Shown in pieces: positions 34,156 to 42,592 of a DNA stretch of 64,000 bases. The stretch comes from Chloroflexota bacterium (GTDB lineage: Bacteria > Chloroflexota > Anaerolineae > Anaerolineales > Villigracilaceae): contig JAKAKJ010000006.1 of NCBI GenBank assembly GCA_021824575.1, positions 1-64,000 of the forward strand, read 5' to 3'. A model generated the notes under the pieces. It saw only the letters and a program-made list of their open reading frames with translations, did no database searches and had not been told where the DNA came from. The first letter of the stretch is position 1. Every line of letters starts with the position of its first letter. The translations under genes and the position numbers were made by a program.

Positions 34156-35355
34156 ATGGTCAAAGAACAAACCGCTTTGCAGGAACTGGCAGATGTGCAA
34201 AGACTCTCCAAACGCGTGGCTGGACTCAAACCGTCCGGCATCCGCAAGTTCTTCGACATCGCCGCGACGATGAAGGATGTCATTTCGCTCGGCATCGGCG
34301 AACCGGATTTCACCACGCCCAAACCGATTCTCGATGCGGGCATTCAGTCGCTGCAACGAGGCGAGACACATTACACATCCAATCACGGCAAGATGGAATT
34401 GCGTCAGGGTATCGCCGACAACTTGATGCGACTGTATGGCGTGAAATATGACCCAGCCACCGAGATCGTCGCCACGGTCGGAGTCAGCGAGGCGTTGTAT
34501 CTGGCGTTCACGGCCATTCTCGATCCGGGCGATGAGGTTATCATCCCCACGCCGTGCTTCGTTTCGTATCAAGCCGAAGTGATTCTTGCGGGCGGCAAAC
34601 CAATTGAAATCCCAAGCCGAATCGAAAATAATTTCCAACTCGATCCCGATGACATTCGCAAAGCGATCACATCGCGCACCAAAGCCATCTTCATTGGTTA
34701 TCCGTCGAACCCAACTGGCGCGGTCGCGGAGCGCGACGTTTTGTTGGAAGTTGCCAAGATCGCGGAGCAAAATGATCTGCTCGTGGTCTCCGATGAAATT
34801 TATGACCGGCTCGTGTATGGCTTCCAGCACGTTTGTTTCCCATCGTTGAGTGAAAGCATCAAACGCCGCACTATTTTGCTTGGCGGCTTTTCGAAAGATT
34901 ATGCCATGACCGGCTGGCGCATCGGTTATGCGGCCGGCCCTGCGGACATCATCAAAGGACTCGTCCGCATCCATCAATACACGATCATGTCCGCGCCGAC
35001 CATGGCGCAGGACGCGGCTATCGAAGCATTGAAGAACGGCGAACCGCACGTACAGGAAATGGTCAAAGAATATGATCGCCGCCGCCGGTTGCTGGTGGAT
35101 GGCTTGAACAAATTGGGGCTCAAAACCTTCGAGCCGCGCGGCGCGTTTTATACGTTTCCAAACATTACCGCATCCGGCATGGACGATGAAACGTTCGCGC
35201 AAAAACTATTGGAAGAAGAACACGTGGCGGTCGTGCCCGGGAATTCATTCGGCCCCGGCGGCGACGGTTTTGTCCGCGCCTGTTACGCAACCAGCTATGA
35301 ACAAATCGAAGAGGCGCTGCGCCGCATGGAAAAATTTATGAGCAGGTATGGGTAA
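34156..35355 (+). CDS. PLP-dependent aminotransferase, class I/II
   Basis: 399 residues, fold type I. SLGIGEPDFTTPKPILDAG and HYTSNHGKMELR are N-terminal substrate-site segments. NPTGAVAERDVLLEVAKIAEQ and VVSDEIYDRLVY are around the PLP ring, and the PLP lysine is in GGFSKDYAMTGWRIGY (about residue 245). It probably transfers amino groups between an aspartate, alanine or aromatic amino acid and 2-oxoglutarate; the subgroup cannot be fixed by eye. GGAGG lies upstream of the ATG. A strong terminator follows. Confidence 0.9.
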   Translation: MVKEQTALQELADVQRLSKRVAGLKPSGIRKFFDIAATMKDVISLGIGEPDFTTPKPILDAGIQSLQRGETHYTSNHGKMELRQGIADNLMRLYGVKYDPATEIVATVGVSEALYLAFTAILDPGDEVIIPTPCFVSYQAEVILAGGKPIEIPSRIENNFQLDPDDIRKAITSRTKAIFIGYPSNPTGAVAERDVLLEVAKIAEQNDLLVVSDEIYDRLVYGFQHVCFPSLSESIKRRTILLGGFSKDYAMTGWRIGYAAGPADIIKGLVRIHQYTIMSAPTMAQDAAIEALKNGEPHVQEMVKEYDRRRRLLVDGLNKLGLKTFEPRGAFYTFPNITASGMDDETFAQKLLEEEHVAVVPGNSFGPGGDGFVRACYATSYEQIEEALRRMEKFMSRYG

Positions 35356-35356
35356 T

Positions 35357-35384
35357 CCAGGAAGCAGGAGACAGCAAGCAGTCG
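35357..35384. repeat. Four-unit 7-bp-periodic repeat before a terminator
   Basis: Units CCAGGAA GCAGGAG and ACAGCAA GCAGTCG directly after the aminotransferase stop codon. Confidence 0.55.
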
Positions 35385-35411
35385 GGGCAGACCTGTGTGT
35401 CTGCCCTTTTT
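35385..35411 (+). terminator. Rho-independent terminator of the aminotransferase gene
   Basis: Stem GGGCAGAC / GTCTGCCC with a six-base loop, followed by five T and GTTT. Confidence 0.88.
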
Positions 35412-35445
35412 GTTTGATGTACCATGCTGAAGGAGGAGAAATCAA

Positions 35446-35616
35446 ATGATCTCTCTTATTGGAATCGGAAACAACAACGAAGGCTTCCGCTCGATTGCAT
35501 GGGCATTGGAACATCCCGGTTGTTTTGCTTATGGAAAATGGAGTCCGCGCAAGATGTTGAGACGCGCCATCCGGCACGAACGAGAGCATACAATCCATAT
35601 TCGAAGATTATTGTAG
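35446..35616 (+). CDS. Short protein resembling the C-terminus of DinB-family proteins
   Basis: 56 residues from ATG 35446, which has an excellent ribosome site (AAGGAGGAG, 7 nt before the ATG), ending TAG 35614-35616. The sequence ends WSPRKMLRRAIRHEREHTIH. This pattern (W-S-x-R-K-x-L-R-R, then H-E-R-E-H-T) is the last helix region of DinB/YfiT-like four-helix metalloproteins, including the metal-binding H-x3-H pair. The preceding helices are missing, so this is either a remnant or a deletion fused to a new start. The ORF is shorter than usual gene-calling limits. Function unknown. Confidence 0.5.
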   Translation: MISLIGIGNNNEGFRSIAWALEHPGCFAYGKWSPRKMLRRAIRHEREHTIHIRRLL

Positions 35617-35766
35617 TATCACCGTATGACAGCCAAGACAAATAGTGCTTGTTTCTCTTATCAATAAGCCGTAAAATTATTCTGACGAATTCTTTTCGCC
35701 GCGCGGGGAGGCGCGATGAATGACATCCGTCGCTTATCTTAGTTTTGGGTTGGGAGGGATGTTTCC

Positions 35767-37389
35767 ATGGAGAAGCGGTTTGTAATCGCCCGTGACAGCG
35801 AGACGATCCTTGCCGGGTCATTGCTGCTCATTGTCATTTATTTGACCAGTCTGTACAGTTACCTGCTGTTTCACAGCGTGATCGAACTGTTCACGATCAT
35901 CGTTGCTGCGGGAATCTTTGTAATCGCGTGGAATGCCCGCGGCTACATCAATAACAACTATCTGCTTTTCATCGGGATTGCTTCCGTCTTCGTCGCGTTA
36001 TTGGATTTTTTCCACACGCTGGCCTACGAAGGCATGGGGGTGTTTTCGAACCAAACCGCCAACCTTGCGACACAACTATGGGTGGCCGCCCGTTATCTTC
36101 AAAGCATTTCCTGGTTGATCGCGCCCTTTTTCCTGGGACGAAAGCTCAAGCTTCATCTTCAGTTTGCGGCTTATTTTCTCATCACTGGCATCCTGCTTGC
36201 GTCCATTTTCTATTGGCACAACTTCCCCGCCGCGTATGTTGAGGGAGTCGGTCTGACCACTTTTAAAAAGATCAGCGAATATGTGACCTCATTCTTTTTT
36301 CTCGGCGCGATTGGATTTTTGCTTCGGAAACGTCAGGAATTCGATCCCGGCGTTTTACGTCTTCTGCTTATTTCTCTAATCCTTACCATCTGCTCGGAGA
36401 TCGTATTTACGTTTTATGTCAGTGTTTACGGGGAAGCCAACTTGATCGGCCATTTCCTGCGGCTGGCCGCCTTTTATTTTTTGTATAAGGCAATCATCGA
36501 AACCGGACTGGTCAAGCCTTACGCGATCCTGCTCCGTGACCTGAAACTCTCGCAGGATCAACTCCGCGAACAGGCAGTCACTCTGCAAATCCGTAATGAG
36601 GCATTAACGCGGTCAGAACATCAGTTGCGGGAAGATGCGGCCATCCTGAAAACCCGCAACGAGGAATTGGACGCCTACGCTCACACTGTCGCTCACGATC
36701 TTAAAAATCCTTTATCCGTTATGATCGCCACTGCCGACATCATTACGGATGTCGGCAATCTGACCCGCAAGGAATTGAAGGAGTTTCTTCAGCAGATCAA
36801 GTCCATTGCGTTCGAGATGAACAATATTATTGACAGTCTTTTGCTGCTCTCCGAAGTGAGAAAAGCGGATGCACCCATAGAACCGATTGACATGCTCAGG
36901 GTTGCGGTCGCCGTCCGGAATCGATTGAATTACATGATCAAGGAATATCATGGCCGCGTCACCCTTTCTGACAACTGGCCGACCGCCATCGGCTACAGAC
37001 CATGGATCGAAGAAGTGTGGGCAAACTACATCAGCAACGCGCTCAAATACGGCGGCCCGTCGCCTCATGTGGAATTGGGCGCTTCGACTCAAGCAGATGG
37101 CATGATCCGTTTTTGGACGCGTGATCACGGCCCAGGCATCCCCGCTGAAGAACAAACGCGATTATTCACACCATTCACACAACTTGGAAAGTTTCACAAA
37201 GGCGGGCACGGACTGGGTTTGTCAATCGTGTTCCATATCGTGGAAAAATTAGGTGGACAAGTGGGGGTGGAAAGTGAAGTCGGCAAAGGCAGTCTCTTCT
37301 ACTTCACACTGCCAGCCGACTCGTATAACGAAGGGACAGTCAACAGCCCGCGCCGCTCAACTGAATTATTACCAGAAACCACTCGATGA
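35767..37389 (+). CDS. MASE3-domain sensor histidine kinase
   Basis: 540 residues. Seven or eight helices in residues 15-245 with LLDFFHTLAYEGMGVF form the MASE3 membrane sensor. A coiled coil (LSQDQLREQAVTLQIRNEAL and following) leads to the HisKA domain with AHTVAHDLKNPLSVM (phospho-His about 315). The HATPase domain has the N box NYISNALKYGG, G1 RDHGPGIPAEEQ and G2 KGGHGLGLSIV. It should sense an unknown membrane or small-molecule signal and phosphorylate a response regulator; none is adjacent. Starts ATGGAGAAG at 35767 after GGGAGGGATGTTTCC. Confidence 0.9.
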   Translation: MEKRFVIARDSETILAGSLLLIVIYLTSLYSYLLFHSVIELFTIIVAAGIFVIAWNARGYINNNYLLFIGIASVFVALLDFFHTLAYEGMGVFSNQTANLATQLWVAARYLQSISWLIAPFFLGRKLKLHLQFAAYFLITGILLASIFYWHNFPAAYVEGVGLTTFKKISEYVTSFFFLGAIGFLLRKRQEFDPGVLRLLLISLILTICSEIVFTFYVSVYGEANLIGHFLRLAAFYFLYKAIIETGLVKPYAILLRDLKLSQDQLREQAVTLQIRNEALTRSEHQLREDAAILKTRNEELDAYAHTVAHDLKNPLSVMIATADIITDVGNLTRKELKEFLQQIKSIAFEMNNIIDSLLLLSEVRKADAPIEPIDMLRVAVAVRNRLNYMIKEYHGRVTLSDNWPTAIGYRPWIEEVWANYISNALKYGGPSPHVELGASTQADGMIRFWTRDHGPGIPAEEQTRLFTPFTQLGKFHKGGHGLGLSIVFHIVEKLGGQVGVESEVGKGSLFYFTLPADSYNEGTVNSPRRSTELLPETTR

Positions 37390-37463
37390 GTTTGTCCAAA
37401 GCTTGAAGTGAGGCGGCTGCGCGCCGCCTATTTTGTCTATGCTCATTTGCATTCGACTCTGGT

Positions 37464-37469
37464 TATAAT
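37464..37469 (+). promoter_or_regulatory. -10 box of mutS2, near-leaderless
   Basis: TATAAT ends 10 nt before ATG 37480; the leader would be only a few bases and has no ribosome site. Confidence 0.5.
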
Positions 37470-37479
37470 TCTCCCCGCA

Positions 37480-39852
37480 ATGGATTCAAGAACTTTGCGC
37501 GTCCTCGACTACGACAAAATCCTCGCCCGGCTGACGGGCTTTTGCGATTTCTCCGCCTCAGCGGAATTGGCTCTTGCCCTTCAACCAACATCCAATTTTG
37601 AAGAGGCGACGCGTCTGCTCGCCGAAACAGCCGAAGCGCGCTTTTTGCTTTCGACTCACGATTTGACCATTGGCGGCTCACACGATATCCGCCCCGCCGC
37701 CGATTTGGCCGCGCGCGGCGGCGTGCTTGATCCACTGGCCCTGCTTGAAATCAAATCCACGTTGATTGCCTGCCGCGATTTGAAGAAATCTCTCGAGCAC
37801 GCCGCCGACAAGGCGCCGCGCCTCGCGCAGATCGCGGTCGGCCTGCCTGAAACATTCGGCATTGTGGATGCCATTACACAGGTGTTATCAGAACGCGGCG
37901 AAGTGCTTGACTCGGCTTCGCCCAAACTGGCTTCACTCCGCCGTGAGATTAAAGTCGCGCACGACCGCTTGATGTCGCGCCTGCAAAAATATCTAACCGA
38001 GTCAGCCAACAAACTTCAAGAACCGATCATCACGCAACGCGATGGACGCTACGTGATCCCCTTGCGCGCCGAATTCAAAGGCAGCATCAAAGCCATCGTA
38101 CATGATCAATCATCATCCGGTGCGACGCTGTTTATCGAACCATTGCCCGTGGTTGAACTCAACAATGAAATCCGCGAACTTGAATTGGCCGAACGCGACG
38201 AAGAACGCCGCATTCTATCCGAACTTTCAGGCCTCGTCGGCGCGCACGCGGTTGAACTCAAGTATGGAATCGAAAATCTCGCGGCACTCGACCTCGCTTT
38301 TGCAAAAGCGAAATACGCCGAAGAGATTCACGCGAGTGAGCCAATCTTTCATAAGATGGATCATGGAAAAACCATTAACCATCCTCCATTAACCATCCTT
38401 CACGCCCGTCATCCCCTCCTCGATCCAAGCACCGTCGTGCCCATTGACTTCGACCCGCGCCCCGGTACGATTGCGGTTGTCATCACCGGTCCAAACACAG
38501 GCGGCAAAACCGTTTCGCTAAAAATGGTTGGCCTTCTCGTACTCATGGCGCAAAGCGGACTTCACATTCCCGCGCAGAGCGGCTCCGAGCTTCCGCTCTT
38601 CGAGTCAGTTTATGCCGACATAGGCGACGAGCAATCCATCGAGCAATCGCTCAGCACGTTCAGTGGTCACATCACCAACATCATTCAAATTCTCAAGAAG
38701 GCTGATCATCGTTCGCTCGTCATCCTCGACGAACTCGGCGCAGGCACTGACCCACAGGAAGGCGCTGCACTGGCGCGCGCCATCCTTGCTAATTTGCTCG
38801 AACGCGGCATCATGTCGCTTGTTGCCACACATTATCCTGAACTCAAAACATTCGCGCATTCAACCGAAGGCGTGGTCAATGCTTCGCTCGAATTCGACAT
38901 TCAGACGCTGCGCCCAACTTACAAATTGACGATTGGACTTCCCGGACGTTCCAACGCCTTGTTGATTGCACAGCGCCTCGGCATGGACCCGCAACTGGTC
39001 GCCGTTGCAAAGAGCGAGATCAACCCTGACGATTTACGCGCCGACAAACTGCTTGACGACATCCGCAAGGAACGCAACCGTACTTCGCGCGAACGCGAGA
39101 AATTGGAAAAGTCCCGCGCAAAGCTGGAAGAGAAAACGAGCGAGCTTGAAAAACGTTTGGACAAAATCGAAGACGAACGCCGCGACGTTTTAGCCAAAGC
39201 TCGCGCGGAAGGTGAATTGGAAGTCGCGGTGCTGAAACAAAACATCGAATCGTTGAAACAGCAATTGAAGAAAGCACGTCAGCCGTTGCAGGCAATCAAG
39301 GCTATTGAAGCGAAGTTGGAGTCAATCGAAGAAAAAACACAAGAGCCGGTGGAGAGAAAAAGTGATCAGTTGTCAGTAACCGGTGGTCAGTCCTTGAAGC
39401 TTGGCGAGAGAGTCTTCCTAGCCACTCTCAAGTCTGAAGGCATTGTGACCGCTTTGGGTGAGTCCGATGCGGAAGTTCAGATCGGGAGTCTGCGCGTGAG
39501 GGCGAAACTCTCTGATCTGGAGAGAAAGTCGGGACAAACAATCATGGACGACAAACCACAGACCGCGGTCAGTCGTCCGTCGTCGTCGGTTGCGACGAAG
39601 TCGCCTGGAATCGAAATCAGCTTGCGCGGGAAGCTGGTCGAAGACGGACTCGATGAATTGGAAAAATATTTGGAGAAGGCGTATTCGGCGGGGCTGCCTT
39701 TCGTCCGCATCGTGCACGGCAAAGGGACGGGCAAGATGCGTGACGCCGTGCGCAGTGCATTGAAGGACAACCCGTATGTCAAATCATTTGAAGAAGCGCA
39801 CGAGAACGAGGGCGGCGCGGGCGTGACGGTTGCGAAACTGGCAAGCGGGTAA
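37480..39852 (+). CDS. mutS2: MutS2-family ATPase/endonuclease with two repeat-derived inserts
   Basis: 790 residues from ATG 37480 (MDSRTLRVLDYDKI); a further upstream in-frame start precedes the promoter and is rejected. The core and clamp are followed by the ATPase with Walker A GPNTGGKTVSLKMVG, DIGDEQSIEQSLSTFSGH, Walker B VILDELGAGTDPQEG and ATHYPELK. Then a long coiled coil (about 515-620), and the C-terminal Smr nuclease domain with LRG and HGKGTGKMRDAVRSAL. MutS2 suppresses recombination or rescues collided ribosomes, depending on species. Two stretches are encoded by 7-bp-periodic repeats: residues 293-306 (MDHGKTINHPPLTI) just before HARHPLLDP, and about 628-640 (SDQLSVTGGQSLK) in the linker before the KOW-like segment. 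Both keep the frame. Confidence 0.92.
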   Translation: MDSRTLRVLDYDKILARLTGFCDFSASAELALALQPTSNFEEATRLLAETAEARFLLSTHDLTIGGSHDIRPAADLAARGGVLDPLALLEIKSTLIACRDLKKSLEHAADKAPRLAQIAVGLPETFGIVDAITQVLSERGEVLDSASPKLASLRREIKVAHDRLMSRLQKYLTESANKLQEPIITQRDGRYVIPLRAEFKGSIKAIVHDQSSSGATLFIEPLPVVELNNEIRELELAERDEERRILSELSGLVGAHAVELKYGIENLAALDLAFAKAKYAEEIHASEPIFHKMDHGKTINHPPLTILHARHPLLDPSTVVPIDFDPRPGTIAVVITGPNTGGKTVSLKMVGLLVLMAQSGLHIPAQSGSELPLFESVYADIGDEQSIEQSLSTFSGHITNIIQILKKADHRSLVILDELGAGTDPQEGAALARAILANLLERGIMSLVATHYPELKTFAHSTEGVVNASLEFDIQTLRPTYKLTIGLPGRSNALLIAQRLGMDPQLVAVAKSEINPDDLRADKLLDDIRKERNRTSREREKLEKSRAKLEEKTSELEKRLDKIEDERRDVLAKARAEGELEVAVLKQNIESLKQQLKKARQPLQAIKAIEAKLESIEEKTQEPVERKSDQLSVTGGQSLKLGERVFLATLKSEGIVTALGESDAEVQIGSLRVRAKLSDLERKSGQTIMDDKPQTAVSRPSSSVATKSPGIEISLRGKLVEDGLDELEKYLEKAYSAGLPFVRIVHGKGTGKMRDAVRSALKDNPYVKSFEEAHENEGGAGVTVAKLASG
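38356..38397. repeat. Six-unit 7-bp-periodic repeat inside mutS2
   Basis: Units ATGGATC ATGGAAA, AACCATT AACCATC, CTCCATT AACCATC; 42 bp = 14 codons, in frame. Confidence 0.7.
39361..39395. repeat. Five-unit 7-bp-periodic repeat inside mutS2
   Basis: Units AGTGATC AGTTGTC, AGTAACC GGTGGTC, AGTCCTT, possibly preceded by GAGAAAA (39354-39360) to make 42 bp. Each unit begins AGT or GGT. Confidence 0.65.
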
Positions 39853-39862
39853 TATATGTAAT

Positions 39863-39944
39863 GTCATTGCGAGGGCGCCGCGAAGCGCGCACGTGGCAAT
39901 CTCCTCTTGTAAATGGGAGATTGCTTCGCTTCGCTCGCAATGAC
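39863..39944. repeat. Palindromic intergenic repeat (GTCATTGCGAG family)
   Basis: 82 bp with outer arms GTCATTGCGAGGGCG / CGCTCGCAATGAC and inner arms GGCAATCTCC / GGGAGATTGC. It lies between the convergent mutS2 and phosphatase genes. Confidence 0.8.
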
Positions 39945-39953
39945 ATTTTCAAT

Positions 39954-40406
39954 TCATTGATAATTCCTCGCCCACTGACGAGCAAACAATAAAATCCTCC
40001 GCCGGATATAAAAGATATCAGGGTCAGCCTCTGCGCGTTTTTCCTTGATCAACGACATCGCGGCATCGGGCGACAAACCCTGCGCGATCAGAATTGCCGA
40101 ACCCATTGCCACACTGCGGTGACGTCCGTACGCGCAATGAACATAAACTTTCCCGCCATTGTTGATCGTTTCCAGCGCGGCATGAACGCCGCGAATCAGA
40201 GCACGAATCGAAATCGGAAACAACGGGCTGTCAATCGAGCGAAGCCAAAGATAACGAATCGCTGGTTCATTTTGATCGGGGCGCGTAGCAAGGCTGAAGC
40301 GCATGTTGATGATGAGCTGCACGCCCAGATCGTGGAGCAAGGCATAATCGCGCCTGCGCGGCATCGTGCCGATCAGCAAGTTATCCGTGATCTCGGAAAA
40401 ATTCAT
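39954..40406 (-). CDS. Dual-specificity/tyrosine-phosphatase-like protein
   Basis: 150 residues. The C-x5-R-S active site is VHCAYGRHRSVAMG (about residues 88-101), and the start (ITDNLLIGTMPRRRDYALLHDLGVQLIINMR) is typical of DUSP-type phosphatases. A general-acid Asp is plausible in the loop RSIDSPLFP. It should hydrolyse phosphotyrosine, phosphoserine/threonine or another phosphoester; the substrate is unknown. It is transcribed toward mutS2 and divergently from thrC. Confidence 0.82.
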   Translation of the reverse strand: MNFSEITDNLLIGTMPRRRDYALLHDLGVQLIINMRFSLATRPDQNEPAIRYLWLRSIDSPLFPISIRALIRGVHAALETINNGGKVYVHCAYGRHRSVAMGSAILIAQGLSPDAAMSLIKEKRAEADPDIFYIRRRILLFARQWARNYQ

Positions 40407-40461
40407 GGGTGAATCTTATCATGCGCGCCGCTCCAGCGGCAATCGGAATTAACCGCGAAGG

Positions 40462-40496
40462 TTCTTTCTTCTTTCATCTTTCTTCTTCACGATTCA
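40462..40496. repeat. Five-unit 7-bp-periodic repeat upstream of thrC
   Basis: Units TTCTTTC TTCTTTC, ATCTTTC TTCTTCA, CGATTCA in the 110-bp gap between the divergent phosphatase and thrC genes, just upstream of the probable thrC promoter (TATGCTAAACT, 40501-40511). Confidence 0.65.
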
Positions 40497-40517
40497 AATC
40501 TATGCTAAACTCCAGCC

Positions 40518-41573
40518 ATGACTTATCAAGGCGTTCTTTCCAAATACGGACATTTGCTCGATATCCCGCCTCACACACGTCCAGTGACTCTGCTCGAGGG
40601 CAACACGCCTTTGATTCAGGCTGACAATTTATCGCACCACCTCGGCGGCGAGTTTGAGTTGTTTATCAAATATGAAGGTTTGAATCCGACAGGTTCCTTC
40701 AAAGACCGCGGCATGACCGCCGCCGTCAGCGAAGCATTTGGACGCAACGCGACAACTGTGATCTGTGCATCAACGGGCAACACTGCCGCGTCCGCCGCGG
40801 CATACGCGTCACGCGCGGGAATGAAATCCATCGTACTGATTCCGCAAGGCAAAGTTGCGGCGGGAAAGTTAGCAGGTGCAATCGCATATGGAGCTCAGGT
40901 GATTCAAATTGACGGTTCATTCGATGACGCATTGACAATGGTCGTCGAGATCACCAATAAGCATCCAATCTGTTTGGTGAATTCCATCAATCCATTTCGC
41001 ATTGAGGGACAAAAGACTTCGGCGTTTGAAATTTGCGATGTACTTGAGTCCGCACCGGATTGGTTGTGCCTGCCGGTCGGCAACGCGGGAAACATCACCG
41101 CGTATTGGGCTGGCTTCAAACAATACAATCAATTAAAGTCAACCGGCTTGCCGCAGGTGTTGGGAGTCCAGGCTGCGGGCGCGGCTCCGCTCGTTTTGGG
41201 ACACGCCGTTGAAAATCCGGAAACAGTTGCGACGGCGATTCGCATTGGCAAACCCGCGCGCGGTGAACAAGCTTTGCAGGCCGCGGAAGAATCGAAGGGA
41301 CGAATCATCGCTGCATCCGATTCACAAATCCTGGATATGCAAAAATTGCTGGCGCGGCTCGAAGGAATTTGGGTTGAGCCTGCATCCGCGGCGGGACTGG
41401 CAGGATTGGCAATCGAAATCGCAAGCGGAAAATTGAACGCGAAAGGGAAACGCGTGGTCGCGGTTTGCACCGGTCACGGATTGAAAGACCCGGACATCAT
41501 CACGAAGGACATGGCGAAGCCGCGCATCGTGCCACCAAAGTTGGATGCGTTGGAAGAAATTATTTTGGGATGA
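40518..41573 (+). CDS. thrC: Threonine synthase
   Basis: 351 residues, the short (class II-like) form. The PLP lysine is in NPTGSFKDRGMTAAV (about residue 59), the phosphate loop is STGNTAASAAAYA, and the C-terminal VAVCTGHGLKDPD is conserved. It converts O-phosphohomoserine to threonine. thrB, which makes its substrate, follows 64 bp downstream with a palindromic repeat between them. No clear Shine-Dalgarno sequence precedes the ATG, and a -10-like box lies 6-7 nt upstream, so it may be leaderless. Confidence 0.95.
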   Translation: MTYQGVLSKYGHLLDIPPHTRPVTLLEGNTPLIQADNLSHHLGGEFELFIKYEGLNPTGSFKDRGMTAAVSEAFGRNATTVICASTGNTAASAAAYASRAGMKSIVLIPQGKVAAGKLAGAIAYGAQVIQIDGSFDDALTMVVEITNKHPICLVNSINPFRIEGQKTSAFEICDVLESAPDWLCLPVGNAGNITAYWAGFKQYNQLKSTGLPQVLGVQAAGAAPLVLGHAVENPETVATAIRIGKPARGEQALQAAEESKGRIIAASDSQILDMQKLLARLEGIWVEPASAAGLAGLAIEIASGKLNAKGKRVVAVCTGHGLKDPDIITKDMAKPRIVPPKLDALEEIILG

Positions 41574-41577
41574 TATG

Positions 41578-41630
41578 TGTAGGGGCGGAGCGTTGCTCCA
41601 CCCTGGGCACAGCGACGCTGTGCCCCTACA
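41578..41630. repeat. Palindromic repeat between thrC and thrB (TGTAGGGGC family)
   Basis: Outer arms TGTAGGGGC / GCCCCTACA with an inner palindrome GCACAGCGACGCTGTGC. It ends 7 bp before the thrB ATG and leaves no room for a ribosome-binding site. A shorter element with near-identical arms lies inside thrB at 42102-42131. Confidence 0.75.
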
Positions 41631-41637
41631 ACCAACG

Positions 41638-42549
41638 ATGAAATTTTTTGTAAAAGTCCCCGCCACATCTGCCAACCTCGGTCCCGGCTTTGACGCGCTG
41701 GGTCTCGCCCTCGATCTGTGGAACGAAACCAAATTCACGCCTGCGGACAAATTCTCTTTGCACATCGAAGGCGAAGGTGCAAACAGACTCGCACCCAATC
41801 AAAAGAATCTCATCGTGCGTTCGATGCAAAAAGTTTATGACGCGGCCGGCAAGCAAATGTCGCCTGTATGCATTCATTGCATCAATCGCATCCCACTCGC
41901 ATCGGGACTCGGCTCATCCGCCGCGGCAATCATTACAGGTTTGCTCGGCGCAAATGCGATGTTGGATAATCCGCTTTCAAGCACTGACATCCTGACCCTG
42001 GCGACAGAAATCGAAGGCCATCCCGATAACGTCGCGCCCGCGTTGATGGGTGGACTGGTTGTGTCAACAATGAATGAGAGCAAGGTCGTCGCGCGAAAGA
42101 TCATAGGGGCTCAACATGTTGTGCCCCTATGCGTAACAATCACATTGCCTGATTTCAATTTCCCAACCAAACAAGCGCGCGCCGCATTGCCAAAACACGT
42201 CTCGATGAAAGACGCAGTCCACAACATCAGCCGCGCCGTGCTGGTGATCGAGGCCTTCCGCAACGGAGACTTGGATTTACTCGGCAAGGTCATGGACGAT
42301 GTGTTGCATCAACCCTATCGCCTGCCGCTGATTCCCGGCGCGCGTGAAGCGATGGATGCGGCAAAAAAAGCTGGCGCATCGGCGGCGGCATTATCCGGCG
42401 CGGGACCGAGTTTGATCGCGTTCTCGGCAAAACAAGATGCAAATATCGGCGAAGCGATGAAGCGGGCGTTCGAGTCTGTTGGATTGAGTGCGCGGGTTTT
42501 TGAGTTGGGAATCAGCGAAGAGGGCGCGAAGATAGAAATCAAAGAGTAA
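41638..42549 (+). CDS. thrB: Homoserine kinase with a palindromic insert
   Basis: 303 residues from ATG 41638 (KFFVKVPATSANLGPGFDALG); in-frame codons upstream come from the repeat and are rejected. GHMP-kinase motifs: N-terminal ATSANLGPGFD, ATP loop IPLASGLGSSAAAI (about 85-98), and the C-terminal AALSGAGPSLIAF. It phosphorylates homoserine to feed ThrC. Near residues 155-164 the protein reads IIGAQHVVPLC, encoded by a 30-bp near-perfect palindrome (42102-42131) whose arms match the repeat just upstream of the gene. The stretch precedes the conserved LPDFNFPT strand and looks like a tolerated insertion. Confidence 0.94.
   Translation: MKFFVKVPATSANLGPGFDALGLALDLWNETKFTPADKFSLHIEGEGANRLAPNQKNLIVRSMQKVYDAAGKQMSPVCIHCINRIPLASGLGSSAAAIITGLLGANAMLDNPLSSTDILTLATEIEGHPDNVAPALMGGLVVSTMNESKVVARKIIGAQHVVPLCVTITLPDFNFPTKQARAALPKHVSMKDAVHNISRAVLVIEAFRNGDLDLLGKVMDDVLHQPYRLPLIPGAREAMDAAKKAGASAAALSGAGPSLIAFSAKQDANIGEAMKRAFESVGLSARVFELGISEEGAKIEIKE
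42102..42131. repeat. 30-bp palindrome inside thrB
   Basis: CATAGGGGC and GCCCCTATG arms around an ACATGT centre, one mismatched pair. The arms match those of 41578-41630 in seven core bases (AGGGGC.. / ..GCCCCT). Confidence 0.65.
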
Positions 42550-42592
42550 AGGACAAGCCTTTTCTATTACAATCAAAGGGAGGAGCATCATA

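Noticed and set aside
34114-35202. 362-residue open frame opposite the aminotransferase gene
   Set aside because: A mirror of a well-supported PLP enzyme gene, with no recognisable domain.
35424-35645. 73-residue open frame overlapping the DinB-like ORF in another frame
   Set aside because: The frame starting at 35446 has the ribosome site and a family-like ending; this one has neither.
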